In this document: positions 8,795 to 17,519 of the stretch, piece after piece | How the letters are laid out: every line of letters begins with the position of its first letter | Position numbering within the stretch: the first letter of the stretch is position 1 | Translations under genes and position numbers: made by a program | The notes under the pieces: model-generated | What the model saw: only the letters and a program-made list of their open reading frames with translations | What the model was told of the DNA's origin: nothing | The model's database searches: none | DNA from: Pseudomonas sp. Irchel s3h17 | GTDB taxonomy: Bacteria; Pseudomonadota; Gammaproteobacteria; Pseudomonadales; Pseudomonadaceae | Reading direction: 5' to 3' | Assembly: GCF_900187505.1 (NCBI RefSeq) | Contig: NZ_FYDL01000020.1 | Location: 1 to 64,000 of the forward strand | DNA length: 64,000 bases

Positions 8795-8823
8795 ATAAAA
8801 ACGCCCCGGACGGGCCGAGGCGT
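8795..8823 (-). terminator. Intrinsic terminator (attenuator) between pqqA and pqqB
   Basis: On the minus strand a 9-bp stem (ACGCCTCGG pairing with CCGGGGCGT through one G-U) with a 5-base loop is followed by a T-rich run. It sits directly after pqqA and would make the precursor peptide transcript more abundant than the enzyme transcript. Confidence 0.8.
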
Positions 8824-8852
8824 TGAACCGCATCTTCTCCCCGCAGGCAGAA

Positions 8853-8927
8853 TCAACGGCTGGCGAAGTACATGGTGACTTCAAAGCCGATCCGCAGGTC
8901 GGTGTAGGCAGGTTTGGACCAGGTCAT
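8853..8927 (-). CDS. pqqA: PQQ precursor peptide PqqA
   Basis: A 24-aa ribosomal peptide that is the backbone of PQQ. It begins MTWSKPAYTDLRIG and contains the conserved Glu and Tyr used for crosslinking in the order E-V-T-M-Y, ending in FASR. A strong Shine-Dalgarno sequence (GAAGGAG) precedes the ATG. It lies between pqqF upstream and pqqB downstream, with a terminator hairpin directly after it. The size and the ExxxY motif leave little doubt about identity. Confidence 0.97.
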   Translation of the reverse strand: MTWSKPAYTDLRIGFEVTMYFASR

Positions 8928-8951
8928 AAAAACGCTCCTTCAAATTGGGCT

Positions 8952-9021
8952 CTATACATATAGTCCACCTCCGGCAGGAGGTGTTCGGATGCTTGTCGGG
9001 CCTATGTTACTGAAACGTTTC
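8952..9021 (-). promoter_or_regulatory. pqqA upstream regulatory region: GAAACGTTTC palindrome and hairpin
   Basis: The 127-base gap between pqqF and pqqA holds three symmetric elements. GAAACGTTTC at 9012-9021 has the central CG typical of LacI-family operators. CACCTCC/GGAGGTG at 8966-8983 forms a 7-bp hairpin. CTATA-CA-TATAG at 8952-8963 could hold a -10 element. A dedicated promoter for pqqA is therefore likely; the bound protein is unknown. Confidence 0.45.
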
Positions 9022-9054
9022 TGCAAATTGGAGATATCTGTCGAAGAAAGCCTG

Positions 9055-11505
9055 TTACAGCTTCGGTAATGATCCCGTGGCCAGATACCTACGGCCACCT
9101 TCTGCGCGAGTCAACCGGCCTGCCGCGTCGAGCAGTGTTGTGCGGTCCAGTCGCAATATGGCCTGTTGCAACTGCTGAAGATAATCCGACGAATGGCCGC
9201 CCAGTTTGCCTTGCCATTGCAGCTCAAAGGCCTGGGCCAGTGGCAGTGTACGGTCGTCGAGTTGCTCAGCCAGGGCCTGTTGCTGATGGGCCAGCGCTTG
9301 ATCATCGATCGCCTCTATGAGATCGGGCAATTGCTTGAGGAACAACTCCACCTGTTCAGCCAGCACTGTCACCGACGCTTGCGGCGACTGTATCCCGAAC
9401 TGCAACCCGGTTTGCCCGTTGATCTGTCGGATACCGCTGAATACCGCGTAGCCCAATTGCAACTCGACCCTCAGGCGTTGATAGAAGGGTGTTTGGCACA
9501 GGTGAGCCAGCATGCGCCATGCGGCTTCGTCGGCCAGTGCCTGGGTGGGAGCAGGGCAAAACAGCAGCAGCGCGTGCTCGTTGGCGGTACCCGGTAGCTC
9601 GCTCCAAAGCCGTTGCCCGGCAATCGACTGCGGCGCGGTCGGCTCGCTGTCGGGAATCCCAGGGGCTCGGCTCAATGCGCGGGTGATTGCGGTTTGAGCC
9701 GATGGCGACAGGCCTGTCGCCAGTCCGTCCCAGCGTGCGCTGGCCCAGGTTCGGTGCAGGTCGTCCACCGTGCCGGGCGGCGATGCCGGTTGTGAGCCTT
9801 GGCCCAGGCAGTGGGCGGGCAGTGCCTTGAGCATTTGCCGAATCGCGATCATGGGGGCAGCGTCATCAACGCTGTGCCAGGCGAGGGCGGCGGGGCTGGC
9901 CAGGCACTGCAGCGCCTGTTCGAGAATCGCAGGCATCGGCTCGTGCCAGCCGTTCAACTTCAGCCGCCATTGATCGCCCATTTCACTGAAGGACAGTTCG
10001 ACACCGGCTTGCAGCGCGTCGTCGCGCAGGCTTTGCAGGCTGCGGTCGAATACCAGCTGAAAATTGCCTGGCGGCGTTGAGTCGAGGCGCCAGCGCAGGC
10101 ATATCGCTGCTTCGCCGCCGGTCTCCGTCGGCGCAGGGCTGAACTGCATGGACGAACGTTCACGGCGGCCGCGTGTGCGGTCCTGGGCGAACGTGCGCAA
10201 GCCCCGGTGAGCGCTGGTCTGCCCCCGGATCAATCCGGCGGGCGCCGGTTCGTCGACGCTGCGCAGCCATGGATTGGCGGGTGGCAATTGCCAGGCGATC
10301 GACGGGTGTGGCGCAGGTGTTGGATTCATGTGACGCAAGATCGCCGTCAAGGCCGCAACGCCCAGGTCCGACAACTGTGGCTCCAGTTGCTCACTGCCCC
10401 GTCGGGCCAGCGCCAGGGCCTGGCTGGATTCAGCTTTTCGCCGTTGCAGGAGGGCATATTCTTCGCGCAGTCCAGGCCAGTCGGCCTGTTGACCGAAGTC
10501 ATGCAGCCAGTCGTTGAACCACTCGCTTACTGCTGCAGGTTGCGTGTCGGGGCTGCTCAGTTTGAACTCGACGTGCAGCAGTGCTTGCCCGGCAAAGTGG
10601 TACACCGGCACGGCCTTCATGTGGTCGATCAATTGGCGATGGCGTAACTCGGCAAGCAAGCCGCCGGGCTTGGCAGCATTGAGCCAGGTGCAGAGGAAAT
10701 CCAGTGCCTCACGGGAGGCAGCGGGTAAGGCTTCGAACGCAAATACCAGGTTGAGTCGACGTTTGTCGATCTGTTGATAGTGGCCCGTTGGGCTGGTCAT
10801 CAAGGCGGTCGGCAGGCTTTGCGGTTGTACCTCGCCGACGTTGAGGTCGACGCTCAAGCGCTGGGCCATGCTGCGCAATTCATCCACAGGCTGTGGGCCG
10901 ACAAGGCTCAAGGTCATTTGACCGGTCTGGTAGAAGCGCTGATAGAAGGCACGCAGTGCCTGTTGGAACGCCGGTTGCTCCACCGCCAGGCTGTTGCGGT
11001 TGCCAGCATGGAAGTCGCGCAAGGGATGATCGGCTGAAAGCGCGTTGAGCAGCGCCTGTTGCTGCTGCGCCGTCGCATCCTGGGACCAGGCGATGAACTC
11101 GGCTTCCAGCACTTCCCGTTCCCGCAATTGATCGTCGGGACTCAGGCGTGGATGGGCGAGCATGTCGCACAAGCGTTCCAGCCCTGCGGCGCAGGCATGC
11201 ACAGGCAGTTCGAAAAAGAAGTCGGTGGTGCGCTCGCGGGTTTGTGCATTCAGTTGGCCGCCATGCCGTTGTACGTAGGCCATCAGCCCTTCGTCCGCGG
11301 GGAAGCGTTCAGTGCCCAAAAACAGCAAATGCTCAAGAAAGTGCGCCAAGCCAGGCCAGGCCCGTGGGGCATCGTGGCTACCGGCGGCGACCCGCAAGAC
11401 AGCCGCGCAGCGTTTCAAGCCGGGCGCATGACGAAGTGAAACCCGCAGGCCGTTGGCCAGGGTTTCGGTGTGAGGGTGAAGAGGGGTCGGCGCAGGCATG
11501 AGCAC
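9055..11505 (-). CDS. pqqF: PQQ-associated M16 metalloprotease PqqF
   Basis: An 816-aa M16 (pitrilysin-type) zinc protease. The inverted zinc motif HFLEH is at residues 55-59, and the third ligand is an expected downstream Glu. The rest is four weakly conserved M16 repeats, as in other pseudomonad PqqF proteins. It is thought to process PqqA or the crosslinked peptide with help from a partner. It lies at the 5' end of the pqq cluster, 127 bases before pqqA. The ATG at 11505 and a second ATG at 11499 are equally possible starts. The gap to the upstream davA gene is 41 bases, so read-through from the lysine genes is possible. Confidence 0.92.
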   Translation of the reverse strand: MLMPAPTPLHPHTETLANGLRVSLRHAPGLKRCAAVLRVAAGSHDAPRAWPGLAHFLEHLLFLGTERFPADEGLMAYVQRHGGQLNAQTRERTTDFFFELPVHACAAGLERLCDMLAHPRLSPDDQLREREVLEAEFIAWSQDATAQQQQALLNALSADHPLRDFHAGNRNSLAVEQPAFQQALRAFYQRFYQTGQMTLSLVGPQPVDELRSMAQRLSVDLNVGEVQPQSLPTALMTSPTGHYQQIDKRRLNLVFAFEALPAASREALDFLCTWLNAAKPGGLLAELRHRQLIDHMKAVPVYHFAGQALLHVEFKLSSPDTQPAAVSEWFNDWLHDFGQQADWPGLREEYALLQRRKAESSQALALARRGSEQLEPQLSDLGVAALTAILRHMNPTPAPHPSIAWQLPPANPWLRSVDEPAPAGLIRGQTSAHRGLRTFAQDRTRGRRERSSMQFSPAPTETGGEAAICLRWRLDSTPPGNFQLVFDRSLQSLRDDALQAGVELSFSEMGDQWRLKLNGWHEPMPAILEQALQCLASPAALAWHSVDDAAPMIAIRQMLKALPAHCLGQGSQPASPPGTVDDLHRTWASARWDGLATGLSPSAQTAITRALSRAPGIPDSEPTAPQSIAGQRLWSELPGTANEHALLLFCPAPTQALADEAAWRMLAHLCQTPFYQRLRVELQLGYAVFSGIRQINGQTGLQFGIQSPQASVTVLAEQVELFLKQLPDLIEAIDDQALAHQQQALAEQLDDRTLPLAQAFELQWQGKLGGHSSDYLQQLQQAILRLDRTTLLDAAGRLTRAEGGRRYLATGSLPKL

Positions 11506-11546
11506 TTCCGCTACAAAGAAGCGCTCATGCTAGCGAAAACCTTGGG

Positions 11547-12341
11547 TCAGCGCTTGTTCAGCTCGCCGTAGAGCTCTGGCCGGCGGTCGAGAAAGTAGCG
11601 ATTGGCGGCGCGTGAATCGACCATCAACTGCCGATCCAGGGTGCCAACGATCAGCGCTTCATCCAGCCCGGCCTGGGCGATACGGCTGCCATCCGGCGCG
11701 GCAATACTGCTCTGGCCGCAATAGTGGATCTGATCCTCGCTGCCGCAGTAGTTGGCATAGGCCACGTAACACTGGTTCTCGAAGGCGCGCGAACGTACGG
11801 TGACGTCGGCGATGAAGTCGTAGGGAACCATGTTCGCCGTCGGCACCAGTATCAACTCGGCACCGGCCAGTGCCAGGCGTCGGGCGTTTTCCGGGAACTC
11901 CAGGTCGTAACAGATCAAGAAGCCCAGCCTCCAGCCATTGAGCTCGACCAACGGAAACTCATCCGGTCCGATGCTGAACATCGAGTGGTCGAGTTCGCCG
12001 AACAGGTGGGTCTTGCGGTAGTTGGCCAGTCGCCGGCCCTGGCTGTCGATCAACTGCACCGCGTTGTAGATCTGCCCGTCCTCGGCGCGCTCCGGGTAGC
12101 CATAGGCAATGGCCATGCCATTGGCCCTGGCAACGTTGGCGATGTGTTGCGCCGATGCACCGTCTTGCGCCTCGGCCAATGCGCCGACCGCTTCCGCGCC
12201 GATGTTGTAGCCGGTCAGGAACATCTCCGGGAACACCAACAGATCGGCATCCCCGGCCTCTGTTGCAAGGCGCTGCAGGCGTTTCAGATTGCCGGCAACG
12301 TCCAGCGGCAGCGGTGGGCATTGGTAAAGGGCTACACGCAT
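11547..12341 (-). CDS. davA: 5-aminopentanamidase (delta-aminovaleramidase), nitrilase superfamily
   Basis: A 264-aa carbon-nitrogen hydrolase with the Glu-Lys-Cys triad in FPEMFLTG, YRKTHLFGELD and FLICYDLEFPE. It lies 12 bases downstream of a lysine 2-monooxygenase gene. That pairing identifies it as DavA, which hydrolyses 5-aminopentanamide to 5-aminovalerate in the aminovalerate route of L-lysine degradation. The family also contains general omega-amidases and nitrilases, so the substrate assignment rests mainly on context. The length and start are normal. Confidence 0.88.
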   Translation of the reverse strand: MRVALYQCPPLPLDVAGNLKRLQRLATEAGDADLLVFPEMFLTGYNIGAEAVGALAEAQDGASAQHIANVARANGMAIAYGYPERAEDGQIYNAVQLIDSQGRRLANYRKTHLFGELDHSMFSIGPDEFPLVELNGWRLGFLICYDLEFPENARRLALAGAELILVPTANMVPYDFIADVTVRSRAFENQCYVAYANYCGSEDQIHYCGQSSIAAPDGSRIAQAGLDEALIVGTLDRQLMVDSRAANRYFLDRRPELYGELNKR

Positions 12342-12353
12342 CTCGGACTCCTC

Positions 12354-14036
12354 TTACTCGGGCAGGGCAATCGGCCCGATCTCATGGAACACGTCGCCCG
12401 GACCCGGGTTTTCGGCGTGAGTCGTACCGCCAAAGTGATTCATGATGCCCCAGACCGCGTTGAGCGAGGTTTGTACCGCGCCTTCGACCCAGGCCGGCGT
12501 CCAGGACACATCATCCCCGGCGATAAATATCCCGCGCTGTTCCGCGGGCATGTCCTGCTGCATGAAGTGCGCATACATGCGCTGGTTGTAACGATAGTGG
12601 CCGGGCAGGGCGCCTTTGAATGCCCCGAGGAAGTGCGGGTCGGCTTCCCAGGACACGGTAATCGGGTCGCCGATGATGCGGGCCGCGATGTCGACTTTCG
12701 GGTAGATCTTCTTCAGGGCATCGAGTGCCAGCTTCACGCGTTTATCGATCGGTTGCGGGAGCATTTTCAGCGCATCGCTCATCCACGAGTATGACAGGCA
12801 AATCACCCCGGGTTTGTCGTCGCCGTTGTCGAAGAGGTAGGTGCCACGGGTCAGGCGGTCGGTGAGGGTCATGCTCATCAGGTCCCGGCCGGTTTCCGGG
12901 TCTTTGTCTTTCCAGAACGGGCGGTCGACCATGACGAAGGTTTTCGAGGACTGCATGTAGCGGGTGCGGTCCAGGGCCATCCACATTTTTTGCGAGAACA
13001 GCGACTCTTCACATTCGATCTGAGTGGTCAGCAGCCAGCTTTGGCAGGTGGTCAGCACCGCCGCGTATTCACGCGTGTCGCCCCAGTTGTCGGTGACGCT
13101 GAAGCGGCCATCGGCAGCGCGCGCGATCCGTTTGACCCCGGTGCGTGGCGCACCCTTGTGCAAGGAACTCAGGCTGGTGCCTTGCGGCCAGTGAGCGCAA
13201 CGCTCAGGGGCATGGCGCCAGATGCCCAGCGGCACTTGTTCCACACCGCCTACTACCAGGTGCTGGTGGTCGTCGCAGTTGGTCATCACCACGCGGAAGA
13301 TTTCCAGCATCGAGTTCGGGAAGTCCGAATCCCAGCCGCCGGTGCCGAAGCCGACCTGACCGAAGACTTCGCGGTGATGGAACGACAACTTGGCGAAGGC
13401 TTTTGAGGTGGCCACGAAGTCGTAGAACGTGCGGTCGTCCCACAACGGCACGAGGGTGTTCCACAGTTCTTTGAGGCGCGGTACGTCGCGGTCGCGGATC
13501 GCCTGCTGGATCTCGCCAAAGCGCGAGCCGTCTTCCAATGCATCGGCCCAGGCGTCGGCGACTTCCTGGAACAGGGCAGGAAGATCGGCGAGCTTCTGTG
13601 CGTAGTGGGTCTGGCCTTCCAGGTCGATGACCGTACTGCCGGAGGCCGGGGTCAGGGGGTTGGGGAAGGGTTTGGTCTCAAGACCGAGTTTGTCGACATA
13701 GTGATAGAACGCGGTGGAGGACACCGGGAAACGCATGCCGCCCAGCTCGGCGATGATGCCTTCGGCCCCTTCGAAGGCTTGGGAGCGCAAGCGGCCGCCC
13801 ATTTTCGAGGCTTCGTAGACGACCGGTTTCAAGCCCAGCTTCATCAATTCATAAGCGGCCACCAGGCCAGCGATACCGGCACCGACAATGGCCACTTCCG
13901 TGCCGTGGTTGTGTGCTGGAATGCTGCCCAGGCCGGCTGGGTGCTCGATCCAGTCGTCAAAGGCGAAAGGGAAGTCGGGACCGAAGATGGTGACTGGTTT
14001 TTTACCGTCTGCAGGATGGCGATTGTTCTTGTTCAT
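12354..14036 (-). CDS. davB: L-lysine 2-monooxygenase, flavin amine oxidase family
   Basis: A 560-aa flavoprotein with the FAD dinucleotide motif VAIVGAGIAGLVAAYEL near residue 60 and the amine-oxidase ending GIFIAGDDVSWTPAWVEGAV. It resembles the lysine/tryptophan 2-monooxygenase group. The neighbouring amidase and AsnC regulator match the davBA arrangement, so it should oxidatively decarboxylate lysine to 5-aminopentanamide. Tryptophan 2-monooxygenase (IaaM) is the alternative but is less likely given the lysine-type context. The ATG at 14036 is preferred to a frame beginning at 14063, whose extra residues lack similarity to the family. Confidence 0.88.
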   Translation of the reverse strand: MNKNNRHPADGKKPVTIFGPDFPFAFDDWIEHPAGLGSIPAHNHGTEVAIVGAGIAGLVAAYELMKLGLKPVVYEASKMGGRLRSQAFEGAEGIIAELGGMRFPVSSTAFYHYVDKLGLETKPFPNPLTPASGSTVIDLEGQTHYAQKLADLPALFQEVADAWADALEDGSRFGEIQQAIRDRDVPRLKELWNTLVPLWDDRTFYDFVATSKAFAKLSFHHREVFGQVGFGTGGWDSDFPNSMLEIFRVVMTNCDDHQHLVVGGVEQVPLGIWRHAPERCAHWPQGTSLSSLHKGAPRTGVKRIARAADGRFSVTDNWGDTREYAAVLTTCQSWLLTTQIECEESLFSQKMWMALDRTRYMQSSKTFVMVDRPFWKDKDPETGRDLMSMTLTDRLTRGTYLFDNGDDKPGVICLSYSWMSDALKMLPQPIDKRVKLALDALKKIYPKVDIAARIIGDPITVSWEADPHFLGAFKGALPGHYRYNQRMYAHFMQQDMPAEQRGIFIAGDDVSWTPAWVEGAVQTSLNAVWGIMNHFGGTTHAENPGPGDVFHEIGPIALPE

Positions 14037-14176
14037 GGCGGACCTTGCTGGCGACGTGCACACAGGTGCTGAGTATAGAAAAGACTGTCGCCATTCTAGG
14101 GGGCGTAGCGCACGTTAATAAGACGCAAAGTGTCGTCGTTTTGCATGTCTTTGAATCAATCTGACGAGGATTGTGG

Positions 14177-14656
14177 TCAGACTGGCTGTCCACGGTCGAT
14201 CTTGCTGCTGAGGATGATCGACGTGGTGGTCTTTTCCACACCGTCGACGCTGCCAATCTGGTCAAGCAGTTGATCGAGCTGTTCCGGTGAGTCGGTGCGC
14301 AGCCAGGCCACGTAATCGAACTCGCCACTCACCGCACAAAGTTGCTGGACCTGCGCCATGCTACTGAGCCGGCGCAGCACTTCTTTGCCGGAGCGCGGTT
14401 GCACGGTGATCCCGACATAAGCCTGCAGGCCACCCTCGACCACGCGCTGGCCCAGGCGTACGCCGTAACCGGTGATCACCCTGGCCTTTTCCAGGCGTGC
14501 CAGCCTTGACGTCACGGTAGTGCGGGCGATGCCCAGTTGCCGGGCGAGCATGGCCACGCTTTCACGGGCATTGATCTGCAGGGCTGCAATCAGTTGGCGG
14601 TCGATTTCATCGAGGGCGAGAGGGCGGGTGTCAGGCAAGGTGGTCTCCGGCGGCAC
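14177..14656 (-). CDS. Lrp/AsnC-family transcriptional regulator
   Basis: A 159-aa regulator. The N-terminal HTH (about residues 20-65, IARTTVTSRLARLEKARVI) is followed by an AsnC/RAM ligand-binding domain (about 80-150). It lies 140 bases upstream of davB on the same strand. Lrp-type proteins commonly sense amino acids, so it is the likely regulator of davBA in response to lysine, though this is inferred from position. The length is typical. Confidence 0.9.
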   Translation of the reverse strand: MPPETTLPDTRPLALDEIDRQLIAALQINARESVAMLARQLGIARTTVTSRLARLEKARVITGYGVRLGQRVVEGGLQAYVGITVQPRSGKEVLRRLSSMAQVQQLCAVSGEFDYVAWLRTDSPEQLDQLLDQIGSVDGVEKTTTSIILSSKIDRGQPV

Positions 14657-14741
14657 ACTTCAGTGGGGCGCATGTTACAGGCTGATGGGGGAATGCGAGT
14701 GCCCGCAGACAGGTTGCGCAACGAGCGTCACGCCAAAGGCT

Positions 14742-15536
14742 TCACCCGAGAAGCGACCTCAATGCCTGAAGTTCGATCCTGGGAATGACGCTCTCAGGAA
14801 TCCTGGAGGTTTTAGACAGGTTGTAGACCGAGAAACTATCACCCATGACTTTCTTCGACATCAACTTCAATGACGGCAGAATTCGGGTGTGGTAGTGCTC
14901 ATCCAGCCTGCACGGTGACAACACGGAATCGTTGTTCTCATAGAACCGCCCCATGGCCGGGGTCAGATCGAACCCGACCAGGATCACCTTGCTGAAACCC
15001 AGGTGGTGGGCAAGTTGCAGGGCCAGGTACGCCACGGTGCGGGCATCGAAGACGCCGTCGCTCAGGTTCTTGCTGAAGCCGACGCTTCTGGCGCGATGAC
15101 TTAGAAGCGAATGCTTGTGCACCAGGTTCTTGTTGCTTCTGAAGAAGTAGTCGAGCCAGGTTTTTTTTGGGGCCCGTTTTAACGCAAAGAGCTTCCCTGC
15201 GGGTCGACTCCCCGCTCGCCGTACATGTTCTGTCCATAAGGCGACGCGTTGGCTGATGTTCATCGCCAGGGAAAAGAGTTCGGGTTGCTGCTTGGGGAAA
15301 CCCATGTCCGTACAAATATAGAAGTACGGCTTGATGTTTGTGCCGATGAACAGCGAAATGGCACCGTTCATGGTGATCATCGGAACGTGGGCGAACTCTT
15401 CGACCGGAAAATCTTTGGCCGAACTCCCCGAGGCGATAATGAACACGGTACCGATTTCGCTGTTGCGGCACTCGTCGAGATCACTCGTATGACTCAACCT
15501 GGAGTCAACCAATGGGCGTTCCTGAGCTGCTTCCAT
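14742..15536 (-). CDS. WaaZ-like lipopolysaccharide core biosynthesis protein, copy 1
   Basis: A 264-aa protein with an N-terminal nucleotide-binding-like motif FIIASGSSAKDFPVEEF, then ITMNGAISLF and FYICTDMGFP, and later GFSKNLSDGVFDARTVAY and VGFDLTPAMGRFYE. These segments match, from memory, the pattern of enterobacterial WaaZ, which is implicated in adding a third Kdo residue to the LPS inner core. The general fold is shared with motility-accessory/MptE-like (DUF115) proteins. It is a diverged paralogue of the gene at 16025-16807, with higher GC. It lies in an accessory segment between the davBA regulator and tRNA-Ile2. The substrate is not established. Confidence 0.7.
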   Translation of the reverse strand: MEAAQERPLVDSRLSHTSDLDECRNSEIGTVFIIASGSSAKDFPVEEFAHVPMITMNGAISLFIGTNIKPYFYICTDMGFPKQQPELFSLAMNISQRVALWTEHVRRAGSRPAGKLFALKRAPKKTWLDYFFRSNKNLVHKHSLLSHRARSVGFSKNLSDGVFDARTVAYLALQLAHHLGFSKVILVGFDLTPAMGRFYENNDSVLSPCRLDEHYHTRILPSLKLMSKKVMGDSFSVYNLSKTSRIPESVIPRIELQALRSLLG

Positions 15537-16024
15537 GTCGGGTGTCCGATTGTTATGCCATTGACAATGCTTATATTTTTATTGATCCATGAAGCATGGC
15601 GCGACGGATGCCCGGCGAGGCGTCGCGTCTTGCGCCCGGTCGCTACCGGCGGCAATGGTCGAATCTAGCAAATCGCAATGAATGCAACCAACTCAAATGT
15701 TACCGAACGGTAGTGCGGTCGAAAATCGAGGGAAAAGACTGAGGCGCGGGAGGGCAGAAACAATAAGGCCGTGTGGGTGACCGCACGGTCATTCGTCCGG
15801 GATCCCCCAGTTAGCCAGTCGGCTCGAGAATCTCCACGGTGCCTGAGTCACTGGCGGCCTGAAGATATCGCATCACCTACGCGGCATGTTCTATTTGTTA
15901 CGCGACTGTTGTGCGTCGCCTTTCATTCGTTGAGCGGGGCTTTGACTGTCTGGGCGGTGTTACAAACACTATCAAATTAGCTGGGTGGTGTTCGCCTAAG
16001 GGGCTGGCGTGCTCGGATCTAACC
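15537..16024. other. Intergenic spacer between the two WaaZ-like genes
   Basis: This 488-base stretch has no convincing ORF, RNA or repeat. It is less GC-rich toward 16,000. It could hold the promoter of copy 1 (minus strand), but no clear -35/-10 pair was seen. Confidence 0.4.
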
Positions 16025-16807
16025 TCAGATGCTCTCTGCGGCTAATATATCGCTCAACTCCGACACGCTGATTTTAGGGAATACGCTGGTTGGGATTTTA
16101 GAAGTTGCAGACAGGTTGTAGACTTTGAAGCTTTCATTGACGACATGCTCCGACATCAGGCGCAGTGAAGGCAGTATTCGGCGCTGTAAAGCAGCGTCCA
16201 GGTTGCAGGGCGAGACAGCCTGTTCATTTTTTTCGTAGAAGCGGCCGGCGCTGGGGTTTAAATCAATCCCGACCAAAAAAACTTTGCTAAAGCCTAAGTG
16301 GTAAGCAAGTTGCATGGCAATGTATGCAACTGTTCGTGCGTCAAAGTAGCCCGTGCTCAAGTCTTTGCTGAATCCAATTGAACGCTGGCTTCCGAATTGA
16401 AATCTACTGTTTCGGACGTGAGACTTTTCCGGGTTTAAAAGAGAGCGGAGCAGCGAAGAGGTCGGCGCTTTGGAAAGCCTGAATACGTTCTTTCTAAGTA
16501 TATTGGCGCGAGATAATGAGCCCGCCAGTACAATGTTTTCGCTATGCTCCAATGCCTGTGCATATAGTAAAGGTTGCTCTACTGGAAAACTGACGTCAGA
16601 ACAGATATAGAAAGAGGGCTGCAGCCCTTTTTCTACAAGCAATGAGACTGCACCATTCATGGTGATGGTAGGGTATTCCGAAAAACGTTCAATCGGGAAG
16701 TCACGTGCCGAACTTCCGGAGGCTACAATGAAAACGGGTCCTTTTCTTGAGCCCTTCGCTAGGTCAAACGTCATTGGATTTTTCACCTTGTCCGCAGAAT
16801 TTTGCAT
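16025..16807 (-). CDS. WaaZ-like lipopolysaccharide core biosynthesis protein, copy 2
   Basis: A 260-aa paralogue of the gene at 14742-15536. It has the same ordered motifs: VFIVASGSSARDFPIERF, ITMNGAVSLL, FYICSDVSFP, GFSKDLSTGYFDARTVAY, VGIDLNPSAGRFYE and a C-terminal KVYNLSATSKIP. It aligns over the full length, so the pair arose by duplication or by serial acquisition. Its DNA is visibly more AT-rich than copy 1 and than the flanking core genes, which suggests separate arrival. WaaZ-type Kdo-region modification of LPS is the best guess; a role in another surface glycan is possible. Confidence 0.7.
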   Translation of the reverse strand: MQNSADKVKNPMTFDLAKGSRKGPVFIVASGSSARDFPIERFSEYPTITMNGAVSLLVEKGLQPSFYICSDVSFPVEQPLLYAQALEHSENIVLAGSLSRANILRKNVFRLSKAPTSSLLRSLLNPEKSHVRNSRFQFGSQRSIGFSKDLSTGYFDARTVAYIAMQLAYHLGFSKVFLVGIDLNPSAGRFYEKNEQAVSPCNLDAALQRRILPSLRLMSEHVVNESFKVYNLSATSKIPTSVFPKISVSELSDILAAESI

Positions 16808-17297
16808 GTCTCAATTCATGTGTGATTTTCAATCGCAGGCACTTGTCATTCATGATGAGTGTTTCGGAAACATTTTATCATACTCCATTTGAAAACTGCG
16901 TGTGTTACCTGGGTTCGGCCAAGAATACCCTACCGCCGGGGAAAACCTTCCTGCCGTCTAATCTATGGTTGGCACGTCGATGGTGACTGACGAATACGGG
17001 CGAGGCGGGTCTTGTGCCTGCGAGGTGTTCGTTAAAGTCAAGCGGCTAGTCTCCATGGGACTTGGGTTTATTACAGTCTTGCGTGGTGCTGGAGCTTGTT
17101 GTATTTCTGTTTTGAAATGTTGTAACTGGTCAGAAAATAAATCCAGTTCGTTGGTTTCATGAGGCGGGGTAGAAGTGTGGTATCTATAGCGTCGCCCGAA
17201 TGAAAGGCTCATTGTGCCACTGTCATTATGTCGATTTCTGGGTATTTTTTAGTCTCGGTGCGGAAACGCTGATGAGGGGATGTTGGAGTCATCAGGC
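16808..17297. other. Low-GC intergenic stretch with an interrupted minus-strand frame
   Basis: No gene of recognisable family is seen. On the minus strand one reading frame is open from 17464 to 16958 except for a single TAA at 17249-17251. The two halves are 71 and 84 codons. The downstream half includes HETNELDLFSDQLQHFKTEI, which reads like genuine protein. No ribosome binding site precedes either half. It may be a decayed small gene or chance. Confidence 0.3.
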
Positions 17298-17456
17298 ATG
17301 AGGCAGGTTGATTGTGTGGGTGAAACGGTAAGGTTAGAGCGTCTGCCTGTCATCGGCGAGTCAGTTGTAAGTGACGTTTCAGTCAGGTTGAACGGTAAGT
17401 TTGAAACTTTCCAGCATGGCACAGTGAATGGGGGCTGCAAGAAGGCGCAACTCTGA
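17298..17456 (+). CDS. Possible small protein of 52 aa, unknown function
   Basis: A short open frame starts at an ATG with a good Shine-Dalgarno sequence (TTGGAG, 9 bases upstream) and encodes 52 residues beginning MRQVDCVGETVRLERLPVIG. It continues upstream in frame to an ATG at 17280. No signal peptide, membrane helix or known motif is visible. It lies in the low-GC part of the segment next to tRNA-Ile2 and runs in the same direction as the 58-codon frame at 17520. It also lies opposite the interrupted minus-strand frame, so only one of the two is likely to be real. Confidence 0.3.
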   Translation: MRQVDCVGETVRLERLPVIGESVVSDVSVRLNGKFETFQHGTVNGGCKKAQL

Positions 17457-17519
17457 TAATTCATGTGATAGCGGTTTTGCTTTTTTCGGATGCAGCATCG
17501 TTTTTAAGGGTTTGGGTGC

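Noticed and set aside
16965..17162. A 65-codon Cys-rich plus-strand frame
   Set aside because: Composition is unusual, there is no ribosome binding site and it lies opposite the more protein-like minus-strand frame.
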